Origin: Methylophaga marina
Lineage (GTDB): Bacteria; Pseudomonadota; Gammaproteobacteria; Nitrosococcales; Methylophagaceae
DNA: 64,000 nt
Assembly (NCBI RefSeq): GCF_030296755.1
Contig: NZ_AP027741.1
Location: 558,001 to 622,000, forward strand
Direction: 5' to 3'
Shown here: in pieces, positions 56,241-64,000 of the stretch
Numbering within the stretch: position 1 is the first letter of the stretch
Layout: each line of letters begins with the position of its first letter
Translations under genes and position numbers: made by a program
The notes under the pieces: model-generated
What the model saw: only the letters and a program-made list of their open reading frames with translations
Told to the model about the DNA's origin: nothing
Databases searched by the model: none

Positions 56241-57116
56241 TTATTTTTTATCCATCATTGCCAGCATTATGTCGCCAATTTCAGCAGGCGATCGTGCAAT
56301 ACCACAGCCAGCAGCTTCAAGCGCTTTTAATTTCGCTTCAGCCGTGCCACTGCCGCCACTGATAATGGCGCCAGCATGGCCCATACGTTTGCCAGCAGGA
56401 GCAGTCAAACCAGCGATATAGGTCACAACCGGTTTAGAAACATGCGCTTGAATAAACTCGGCGGCATCTTCTTCGGCATGGCCACCAATCTCACCAACCA
56501 TCACAATACCTTCTGTTTGGGGGTCATTCTCAAACAACTCAAGACATTCGATAAAGTTCATACCATGAATAGGGTCACCACCAATACCGACGCACGTACT
56601 TTGCCCCAACCCATTCTGTGTTGTCTGATGAACCGCTTCATAGGTTAGCGTACCTGAACGTGAGACAATGCCAATTTTTCCTGGCTGGTGAATATTACCG
56701 GGCATGATGCCAATCTTACATTCACCTGGTGTAATCAAGCCCGGACAATTTGGACCGATCAAATGTGCATCGTAACTATCTAGAGCATGTTTCACGCGTA
56801 ACATATCCAGAACGGGAATACCTTCAGTGATACAGGCAATCACTTTAATACCGGCATCAGCCGCTTCCAGAATCGCATCGGCAGCAAATGCAGCAGGCAC
56901 ATAAATCATGGTGGCATCTGCACCTGTTTGTTCGACTGCTTCATGTACCGTGTTGAAAACAGGTTTATCTAAATGTGTTTGTCCACCTTTTCCTGGCGTC
57001 ACACCACCGACAAACTGGGTGCCATAAGCAATGGCCTGCTCGGAGTGAAATGTACCTTGTTTGCCAGTAAAGCCCTGACAAATCACTTTGGTTTCACGAT
57101 TGATTAAAATACTCAT
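56241..57116 (-). CDS. sucD: Succinyl-CoA synthetase alpha subunit
   Basis: 291 aa. CoA-binding [18 protein letters not shown], the phospho-His loop [14 protein letters not shown], and [18 protein letters not shown]. Interconverts succinyl-CoA and succinate with nucleotide synthesis. Overlaps the sucC stop by four bases. No sucAB genes are near. Confidence 0.96.
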   Translation of the reverse strand: MSILINRETKVICQGFTGKQGTFHSEQAIAYGTQFVGGVTPGKGGQTHLDKPVFNTVHEAVEQTGADATMIYVPAAFAADAILEAADAGIKVIACITEGIPVLDMLRVKHALDSYDAHLIGPNCPGLITPGECKIGIMPGNIHQPGKIGIVSRSGTLTYEAVHQTTQNGLGQSTCVGIGGDPIHGMNFIECLELFENDPQTEGIVMVGEIGGHAEEDAAEFIQAHVSKPVVTYIAGLTAPAGKRMGHAGAIISGGSGTAEAKLKALEAAGCGIARSPAEIGDIMLAMMDKK

Positions 57117-58284
57117 GCCTGCGACTCCTGGGCTGCCGCTACAGCTTGACGTGCAGCATCGGTTAAATCATCGGCAGCATATATACTCATTTCACTGTTT
57201 TTCAATAATTCACGACCTCGTTGGGCATTTGTGCCCTCAAGTCTTACAACAACGGGTAATGACAGACCGACTTCTTTCGCTGCCTGAATAATACCTTCGG
57301 CAATCAGATCACAACGAACAATACCACCGAAGATATTGACCAAAATCGACTTCACTTTTTTATCAGAAAGAATCAACTTAAATGCTTCAGCGACGCGAGC
57401 AGCTGTCGTACCACCACCGACATCTAAGAAGTTAGCAGGCTGTCCACCTTCTTTTTGAATTAAATCCATGGTGGCCATTGCCAGACCGGCGCCGTTGACC
57501 ATACAAGCCACATTGCCATCCAAAGAGATATAGTTAAGGCCAAATTCACGAGCGATAACTTCTGCATCATCTTCCTGACTGGGATCAAACATCTCTGCCA
57601 ACTCGGCATGGCGGAATAAACCGTTATCATCCAGATTAATTTTGGCATCCACAGCAAGTAAATCACCCTCATCAGTAACAACGAGCGGGTTCACTTCCAC
57701 CAGACTGGCATCATTTTCTGTAAACAATTGATACAGATTTTGCATCACGGACTGTAGCTGTTTGAAGCTATTGCCCGTCAAGCCAAGAAAAATGCTGCAC
57801 GGCGACATTGATATCCCTGTAAGCCAACAACAGGATCCACATATAAATTCAGTATCGCCTCAGGTTGTTGTTCCGCCACGGCTTCGATATCCATACCGCC
57901 TTCTGCTGAGACCATAAAAACAATACGTTGTGAACTGCGGTCAACCAGTACGGCCAGATAAATTTCACGACTGATATTGGTCGGTTTTTCTACCAGTACC
58001 TGGTGCACGGGCAGGCCTTCAGCTGTAGTTTGATGGGTGACAATATGTGTACCTAACATGCCGGCTGCGGCGGATTCTACGTCATCCAGAGAATTCACCA
58101 CTTTGACACCACCCGCTTTGCCGCGACCACCGGCATGAACTTGTGCCTTAACGACCCAACGCTCGCCTGCTAGTAACTCAGCGGCTTGTCGAGCTTGAGC
58201 GGGTTCAGCAACGGATTGACCTTGAGGTGTAGGCACACCGTATCGATTAAATAATTGTTTGGCCTGAAATTCATGCAGATTCAT
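57113..58284 (-). CDS. sucC: Succinyl-CoA synthetase beta subunit, frame disrupted
   Basis: Two frames together make a normal SucC. The N-terminal part ([36 protein letters not shown]) stops at 57778 after [10 protein letters not shown]. The second part begins near 57790 and continues [12 protein letters not shown] to [14 protein letters not shown]. Adding one base to the five-A run 57788-57792 (plus strand) joins them as [13 protein letters not shown], 390 aa against 388 in E. coli. It is read as a base-calling error rather than a pseudogene because sucD, nadE and glnB downstream are intact. Confidence 0.9.
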
Positions 58285-58474
58285 TGTATGTTCTTGCCTT
58301 ACTTGGTTGTCTTTTCAACGCCAGCGACAGTTATCTTTTAATAATCTGCGATTTGTTGATAAAAACAAGATCTTAATTCAATGTCGAAAACGTTATATTT
58401 TCTCGCAATAGCGCAATAATTACCATCACTACACATGATATAGTTCACGCTGAATGCCTTAAACGAGTTTTTAC

Positions 58475-59437
58475 ATGTTAACGCTATACCCAGAAATAGA
58501 ACCTTATCAAACCCATTTACTTGAGAGAGAGACCTTATCTTCTGGAAAGAAACACGAAATTTATGTCGAAGAATGCGGCAATCCTGATGGGATTCCAGTT
58601 GTTTTTCTGCATGGTGGCCCTGGCTCAGGGTGTCGTCCACAACATCGTCAATATTTCGATCCTGAAAAATATCGTATTGTGTTGTTTGATCAACGTGGCT
58701 GCGGACGTTCTAAGCCCAGCGGTGAGCTTGAAAACAATACCACCGCGCATTTAGTCAGTGATATGGAGTATATCCGCACCCAGCTCGGTATAAATACATG
58801 GGTGATTTTTGGCGGTTCCTGGGGAGCGACATTGGCGTTGTGTTATGCAAGAGATCACGCTGACAACGTCATACACATGATATTGCGTGGTACATTTCTG
58901 GGGCGCCAGCAAGATATTGATTGGGTTTATGCTGCAGGAGGCGCTTCAAAGCTATTTCCGGAAGCATGGCATCGCTTAACGCATATGCTAGATGACGCGG
59001 AACAACAAAGACCACTGAAGGCTTACTATACTCGGCTAACCGATCCTGATGAGTCACTGCAATTATCAGCGGCTGCCATTCTTAACAGTTGGGAGGCGAC
59101 GATTGTGACCATGCGAGATCATGAGTACGAAGCCGATTTAACTGAAGCGCCCGGCCCATTGGCCCACTCACGTATTCAGTTACATTATGCATTGAACCAA
59201 TGTTTTATCGAAAACCGGCCTATCTTGAGCGAAATTGACTCATTACGTCATATTCCCACCCATATTATTCATGGTCGTTATGATATTGTTTGCCCATTAC
59301 AGCAATCCTGGGAACTACACCAGGCATGGCCTGAAACAAGCTTAACGGTGTTACCTCTTGCGGGACATGCTGCGGGCGAACCTGCAGTGATCGATGCCTT
59401 AGTCAAGGCTACCGATGCGTTCGCGGATGAACTGTAG
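58475..59437 (+). CDS. pip: Proline iminopeptidase
   Basis: 320-aa alpha/beta hydrolase that removes N-terminal proline from peptides. HGGPGSG oxyanion motif, nucleophile elbow GGSWGATLAL, Asp in HGRYDIVCP and His in AGHAAGEP. Divergent from sucC. dtd begins within its stop codon. Confidence 0.93.
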   Translation: MLTLYPEIEPYQTHLLERETLSSGKKHEIYVEECGNPDGIPVVFLHGGPGSGCRPQHRQYFDPEKYRIVLFDQRGCGRSKPSGELENNTTAHLVSDMEYIRTQLGINTWVIFGGSWGATLALCYARDHADNVIHMILRGTFLGRQQDIDWVYAAGGASKLFPEAWHRLTHMLDDAEQQRPLKAYYTRLTDPDESLQLSAAAILNSWEATIVTMRDHEYEADLTEAPGPLAHSRIQLHYALNQCFIENRPILSEIDSLRHIPTHIIHGRYDIVCPLQQSWELHQAWPETSLTVLPLAGHAAGEPAVIDALVKATDAFADEL

Positions 59438-59874
59438 TGATAGCCTTATTGCAGCGTGTGAAACAGGCTTCGGTTGAAGTCAATAATCAATGTATTGCTG
59501 AGATCGATCATGGCCTGCTGGTATTTGTGGGGTTTGAAAAAGACGACTCATCGGCGATGATTGAACGTCTGGTGGAGCGAGTGATCAATTACCGCCTGTT
59601 TGCTGATGTGGATGACAAGATGAATCTCTCCGTGAAAGATATTAATGGCGGATTACTGCTTGTCCCGCAATTTACCCTGGCAGCAAACACGCAAAAAGGC
59701 CTACGTCCCAGCTTTGCTTCTGCTGCATCGCCTGACATAGGATATCAACTGTTTAATGAGTTTGTTGATGCCGCTAATAAGCAGCATCCTAAAGTTTGTA
59801 CCGGTCAGTTTGGTGCTGACATGCAGGTTAAACTCATTAACGACGGGCCAGTGACTTTCTGGCTTCAGAGCTAA
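59437..59874 (+). CDS. dtd: D-aminoacyl-tRNA deacylase
   Basis: 145-aa enzyme that hydrolyses D-aminoacyl-tRNAs. GTG start overlaps the pip stop by one base. MIALLQRVKQASVEV, the active-site loops GLRPSFASAASP and NDGPVTFWLQ are conserved. Confidence 0.95.
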   Translation: MIALLQRVKQASVEVNNQCIAEIDHGLLVFVGFEKDDSSAMIERLVERVINYRLFADVDDKMNLSVKDINGGLLLVPQFTLAANTQKGLRPSFASAASPDIGYQLFNEFVDAANKQHPKVCTGQFGADMQVKLINDGPVTFWLQS

Positions 59875-59897
59875 ACTACTGTTACAGGATTTTTTGA

Positions 59898-60527
59898 ATG
59901 CGCATTATCAGAAACTTTATTGTCGGGCTGTTATTGGTATTGGTTGGCATTGCCGCCATCATGCTTATCCCATCGCCTCAACCGCCTGCCAGTAAACCAT
60001 GGGAAGTGACTGTGATGCCTGACAATAATGTCCAAGTATTTGGCATTCATTTAGGTAAAACTGATTATAAAACGGCTCAACAAGCACTCCGTGTGTTTGG
60101 CAAAACAGCCATCTTTACAGATCCGGATAATAAAGCCACGGTTGAAGCCTATTTTGATAGTGTGAACTTAGGTGGTTTATCAGCCAAAATGGTGCTGAAT
60201 CTCGTCGTAGATGAAGACAAAATCGCTGATATGTTGGAGCGAGCATCAGCAGGAAAACTACAACCTAGTGGCGCGCATCAGCATGAATTGGCAGAAGAAG
60301 ATAAACAGTTTTTATTGTCATCACCTGTTGCAGCGATTACCTATATACCCAGTGTTCGTTTAGATGAAGAAATGATTCAAGAACGCTTTGGTGCGCCTGA
60401 TAGCACTAATACAGGATTACCAGATGATGAAGGTAACGCAGACATAATTTGGCTTTATCAGAAGCTTAATCTCACGGTTATTTTTAGCAGCAATAATAAG
60501 ACGCTATTAATTTATCAAACTAAATAA
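59898..60527 (+). CDS. Conserved hypothetical membrane-anchored protein
   Basis: 209 aa with a single N-terminal helix (FIVGLLLVLVGIAAIML) then a proline-rich linker and a soluble, probably periplasmic domain. It contains a repeated form of LGKTDYKTAQQALRVFG and ERFGAPDSTNTGLP. I do not recognise a family. It follows dtd by 23 nt and its stop overlaps the 3' end of the GGDEF-EAL gene by 8 bp. Confidence 0.7.
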   Translation: MRIIRNFIVGLLLVLVGIAAIMLIPSPQPPASKPWEVTVMPDNNVQVFGIHLGKTDYKTAQQALRVFGKTAIFTDPDNKATVEAYFDSVNLGGLSAKMVLNLVVDEDKIADMLERASAGKLQPSGAHQHELAEEDKQFLLSSPVAAITYIPSVRLDEEMIQERFGAPDSTNTGLPDDEGNADIIWLYQKLNLTVIFSSNNKTLLIYQTK

Positions 60528-63500
60528 GCGTCTCTTTTTCTGCCAGTTCATAGAAGGCTTCTTCGCTAACAGGCTTACTGAATAAATAGCCTTGTGCACA
60601 CTGGCAAGTATGCTGTCTGAGATAATTGAGTTGCTCGTTGGTTTCCACACCCTCCGCAACGACTATCAATCCCAGGCTTTCCGTCATTGCCAGAATTGCA
60701 TTGACGATGGCGGCATCGTCCTTGTCGGTGGTGACATCTCGTATGAAACTGCTATCAATTTTAAGTACATTCAATGGAAACTGTTTCAAATATGACAAGG
60801 AAGAATAGCCCGTACCAAAGTCATCAATAGCTAAGCTAATACCCATTTCACTGAGCTCAGATAATGTTAAGGTTGCCAGCTCAGGATCTTCCATTAACAT
60901 AGTTTCCGTAATTTCCAGCTCTAAATTTTTAGTCGGCATACCTGTCTCCGCAAGAATATAGCGGATACGACTGGCAAGATTGCCGCCTTTAAATTGTCGA
61001 CCAGATAAGTTAACGGCTAATTTGAAGTCTTCAGCTAGCTTATGCTTAATATTTAAAAAGCACTGACACGCCTGTTTCAGCACCCACTCACCGACAGATT
61101 CAATCATGCCAGTATCTTCAAGAATGGGTATAAAATCTGCGGGTGAGACTAAGCCCCACTGTGTACTATTCCAGCGCAATAGCACTTCTGCACCGTTCAT
61201 TTTTCCAGTATCGAGATCAATTTGTGGCTGTAAATGAATGAAGAATTCTTCTTGCTCGACGGCTCGTCTTAAAGCCGTTTCCATAGCGAGTCTTAATGAG
61301 GCTTGTGCGTTCATATCGGCAGAATAGAACTGGAAATTATTTCGCCCCGTTTTTTTTGCGTGATACATGGCGGCATCCGCATTTCTGATCAGCATGTCAA
61401 CATCACGACCATCGGCTGGATAGAGGCTCACACCAATACTTGGGCTAATATTGATTTCAACACCATCAATAAAATAAGGTTGTGACATGGCATGAATTAT
61501 TTTTTCAGCCACTTTCCCTACATATTGTGCAGATCGAATATTTTCCAAAATAACAGTAAATTCATCACCGCCTAATCTGGCGACCGTATCACCTTCACGA
61601 ATCGTCTCTTTAATTCGTTTCGCTACGTCTTTTAAAAGACTGTCACCTGCTTTGTGCCCTAAAGAGTCGTTAATATGTTTAAAGTGATCCAGATCGAGGA
61701 AGCAGACAGCAAGTCGGCCAGAGTCACGGTGTGCTTTGTGGATTGCATGCTCAAGCCGATCATTAAAGACATTTCTATTGGGTAAGCCTGTGAGACTATC
61801 TATACTCGCCAGATTGGTTAACCTTTCCTCATTTTGGCGCTGTGTTGTTACATCTTCAAATAACCATATCGATCCATTTTGCGGGGCATCAGCTTCAATC
61901 GATTTGCCAGCCATAGCGCACCAGAACCTATCTCCATTTTTGCGAACTAATTCCAGCTGAGCTTCATAACTTTCTCCTACTGAGAGATATTGAGACACAT
62001 GTTCGCCAAATTGTTCGTAGGCGATTTGGCTTGGATAGATAAATCGTGTTTTTTGTCCTTCAATCTCTTCACGACTGTATTGGAATAGTTCTTCAAACTT
62101 CTGATTAACTCGTATCACTCTTCTGTCACGAATAAAAGCGATCCCCACCATCGCATTTTCTAAAATGGTGTTCAATTCTGATGTCATCTGATGCAATTGC
62201 TGATTCGTTTTCTTCCATTTCGTGATATCCGCTATGACACAGACCCAGACAAAGTCATCACTACCACTGATTATCCTGCTAACGGAAATCCATAATGAGA
62301 AAGCCGTACCGTCCATGCGAAGACCTTCATACTCACCACTCGACTCATCATCCAGCTCTAAATCATCAATTGATTCAGGTTTATTTGCTTCAGCAAAAAA
62401 CTGTAATAAGTGCTGACCAAGAAGATCCTCAATAGCACCACCGAACATGCTGGCACCAGCAGGGTTTATATCAATGATATAGCCTTCTTCATTAAGAGAT
62501 AGAATGGCTTCTGGGACACTATTTAATACTGCTCTGAGTTGCTGCTTTTTATGCTGCATGGTGACTTTAGCTTTGCTGTAATCAGCAATAAGATTCTGGG
62601 TCACCTCAGCAAAGTGATTAAAATCTCTAGCCAGCATAGAGACTTCATTTTGAGTGGATGTCACTGATATTCTTGTCTCAAACCGCCCCTCAGAAAGCGA
62701 CCGGATAGAGTCTTTGATGAGCACTAAAGGCTGGTTGATCCTATTGAATAAAATATACGCAAATATCATGACAGCACTCATGATAAAGACACTTACGACG
62801 ATAATTTGCCACCATGAGTAATTGGCCGAAGTAACGTCATCACTGATCTCAGCATAATTTTGTAAATTGATATGTTTTATTAACTGATTGAGTTGCGTTG
62901 TTAAGCTCGACATCAGCTTGATAGAAATACTTTGCTCTCTGGCTAACGCTGACTGTGTGGCTGTGCTCTCTTCTTCTATCGCTACCAACCCAGTTTCACC
63001 ACCCATCAATACCCTGAGTGCTTCCACTTGCCTTTCTATTGCTTGTAACGTTTCAGAGACATACATCAACTCAAAAGTCTGACTTGAGAAAGCATCAATA
63101 TCCTGTTCGATCTGAGCAAAAACACGATTAAACTGTTTCTTTGATTGAGAAAAATCAGATATATCGCCTGTTCGCAGAAACAACTTATAGTTGAGTAAAC
63201 GAAGCTCATTGATATGACTTTTAAGAGGATGGGCTAAGTTTAGAAGCGAGACGAGGTTATCATTGCGCAGGCGTTTTTCGAGATCATCCATCAAATTTAG
63301 CAATGAGGCAGAAACACGCTCATTGCCAGCCTGCTTGGCTTTGATGTCACTGGTTAATTCAAGATGACGTTTTTTTAACTGGAAAAGCTTGCTATCAAGC
63401 ACTAGATAATCTTGATATGTTGCTGATAAAGACTCTAATAAGCGGTGAGCCTCCTGCTGCTCATCCAAAGCCTCAGATAACAGCTGCGCATTTTCCTGGA

Positions 63501-63777
63501 ACATGAGTTCAATTGCTGTTCTATCAGCAAATTCAGGTAATGCAGACACATCAGAAACACTAAGAAACTGTTGCTGTCGTTGTGCAAACAGTAAAGCAGC
63601 TTGACTAAGCTCACGGCTGTTAGCTTCTATCGGCAGTAGATGCTCAATGAAAATAGACTGTGTCTCGGACATCAAATTATTGGCATAATTCGCCATAATG
63701 CCCATAACAATAACAGCCACTAAGGTGATGGCTGCCCACAGTTGGAGCATGTGTTTAATACTCCAGTTTTTAAACAT
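60520..63777 (-). CDS. Membrane PAS-GGDEF-EAL cyclic-di-GMP signalling protein
   Basis: About 1085 aa. First helix ~8-30, large periplasmic helical sensor (~30-320), second helix ~320-343, HAMP ~345-400, two PAS domains (~430-540, ~560-670), GGDEF with intact RLGGDEF near 735, and an EAL domain. The EAL signature reads EVL (GAEVLLRW, near 863), but downstream metal and catalytic motifs (NLSGRQF, ETMLMEDPELA, DDFGTGYSS, KIDSSFI) are retained. It could make and break c-di-GMP. The ATG at 63777 is preferred; the frame is open to a TTG at 63825 overlapping the ccoS stop. Confidence 0.9.
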   Translation of the reverse strand: MFKNWSIKHMLQLWAAITLVAVIVMGIMANYANNLMSETQSIFIEHLLPIEANSRELSQAALLFAQRQQQFLSVSDVSALPEFADRTAIELMFQENAQLLSEALDEQQEAHRLLESLSATYQDYLVLDSKLFQLKKRHLELTSDIKAKQAGNERVSASLLNLMDDLEKRLRNDNLVSLLNLAHPLKSHINELRLLNYKLFLRTGDISDFSQSKKQFNRVFAQIEQDIDAFSSQTFELMYVSETLQAIERQVEALRVLMGGETGLVAIEEESTATQSALAREQSISIKLMSSLTTQLNQLIKHINLQNYAEISDDVTSANYSWWQIIVVSVFIMSAVMIFAYILFNRINQPLVLIKDSIRSLSEGRFETRISVTSTQNEVSMLARDFNHFAEVTQNLIADYSKAKVTMQHKKQQLRAVLNSVPEAILSLNEEGYIIDINPAGASMFGGAIEDLLGQHLLQFFAEANKPESIDDLELDDESSGEYEGLRMDGTAFSLWISVSRIISGSDDFVWVCVIADITKWKKTNQQLHQMTSELNTILENAMVGIAFIRDRRVIRVNQKFEELFQYSREEIEGQKTRFIYPSQIAYEQFGEHVSQYLSVGESYEAQLELVRKNGDRFWCAMAGKSIEADAPQNGSIWLFEDVTTQRQNEERLTNLASIDSLTGLPNRNVFNDRLEHAIHKAHRDSGRLAVCFLDLDHFKHINDSLGHKAGDSLLKDVAKRIKETIREGDTVARLGGDEFTVILENIRSAQYVGKVAEKIIHAMSQPYFIDGVEINISPSIGVSLYPADGRDVDMLIRNADAAMYHAKKTGRNNFQFYSADMNAQASLRLAMETALRRAVEQEEFFIHLQPQIDLDTGKMNGAEVLLRWNSTQWGLVSPADFIPILEDTGMIESVGEWVLKQACQCFLNIKHKLAEDFKLAVNLSGRQFKGGNLASRIRYILAETGMPTKNLELEITETMLMEDPELATLTLSELSEMGISLAIDDFGTGYSSLSYLKQFPLNVLKIDSSFIRDVTTDKDDAAIVNAILAMTESLGLIVVAEGVETNEQLNYLRQHTCQCAQGYLFSKPVSEEAFYELAEKETLI

Positions 63778-63821
63778 TGAATGAATAACCGTATTGATTG
63801 AACATTTAGCCTTCCATAGCC

Positions 63822-64000
63822 TCAATCTTTACTCTCATCGTTATTTTCGGCTTCAGTCTGTTTTTGTTTTTCTTTGGGTGCTGAAGAAGATGACATATCA
63901 TCGTCATCCATCAGTACCCGATTGGCAGCACCATCCATATCATCATATTGACCATTTCTGACTGCCCAGAAAAACACAGCAACACCGATAATACCAAGTA
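63822..64000 (-). CDS. ccoS: cbb3-type cytochrome oxidase assembly protein CcoS, C-terminal part
   Basis: 59 codons from the right edge to a TGA at 63822. The readable part LGIIGVAVFFWAVRNGQYDDMDG followed by ANRVLMDDDD is a clear CcoS pattern (membrane helix, then the GQFDDLEGPA...DDD region). The tail (KEKQKQTEAENNDESKD) is longer than usual. CcoS is needed for copper/heme maturation of the high-affinity cbb3 oxidase; the rest of the ccoGHIS genes should lie beyond the window. Its stop is just before the GGDEF-EAL gene. Confidence 0.85.
   Translation of the reverse strand, partial: LGIIGVAVFFWAVRNGQYDDMDGAANRVLMDDDDMSSSSAPKEKQKQTEAENNDESKD

Noticed and set aside
58338-58640. 100-codon minus-strand frame
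   Set aside because: It overlaps the well-supported pip gene start and the intergenic region, with no family features.

Overview
The window reads as a chromosomal stretch of a marine methylotrophic gammaproteobacterium, most like Methylophaga. This is inferred from gene content: a PQQ alcohol dehydrogenase, an NAD-dependent molybdenum formate dehydrogenase (fds), glucosylglycerate osmolyte genes and gamma-proteobacterial gene orders (rpoE-rseABC-mucD, lepA-lepB-rnc-era-recO-pdxJ-acpS, pilSR). The DNA is moderately AT-rich. There is no rRNA, tRNA, CRISPR array or insertion sequence that I can support, so the genus is not proven.

Layout. 1-970 is the 5' part of a secreted PQQ dehydrogenase running off the left edge, divergent from a YciA-like thioesterase. 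1524-7538 is the fds operon (fdsG-B-A, fdhD, fdsD), whose upstream region carries two identically spaced 24-bp inverted repeats. 7850-7965 holds a candidate sigma-54 promoter and a short two-hairpin RNA ending in a strong terminator, ahead of a DmeF-type metal exporter. 9085-14761 is a four-gene operon that by family membership closes a glucosylglycerate cycle: a glycerate kinase-phosphatase fusion, GpgS, a GH13 phosphorylase and GalU. 14806-16653 is a LexA-like repressor with a Y-family polymerase. 16958-18958 holds a SulP transporter and two related single-helix micropeptides, one behind an FNR/Anr-type box. 18964-20073 is AlkC-like; 20127-20708 is a PEP-CTERM protein whose 5' leader resembles a cyclic-di-GMP-I (GEMM) riboswitch.

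21032-32433 is rlmD followed, on the same strand, by the long lepA-to-ydbL housekeeping run. 32727-38301 has a MATE exporter, a Fur-box TonB receptor and a two-component system. 38444-42403 is the sigma-E envelope stress operon, with nadB, ygfX and ygfZ beyond it. 45571-51483 has pilR-pilS, a small zinc-ribbon protein, typA and suhB. 51718-53255 pairs an Lpp-like lipoprotein with an L,D-transpeptidase. Then come bamD, the sucC-sucD-nadE-glnB run, pip, dtd, a hypothetical protein, a large PAS-GGDEF-EAL protein and the 3' end of ccoS.

Five genes (yciA, micropeptide 1, rnc, bamD, sucC) each need a single-base change in an A/T homopolymer to read through. Since bamD and sucC are core genes, the simplest reading is homopolymer-length error in the assembly, although two of the sites are also perfect -1 slippery heptamers.
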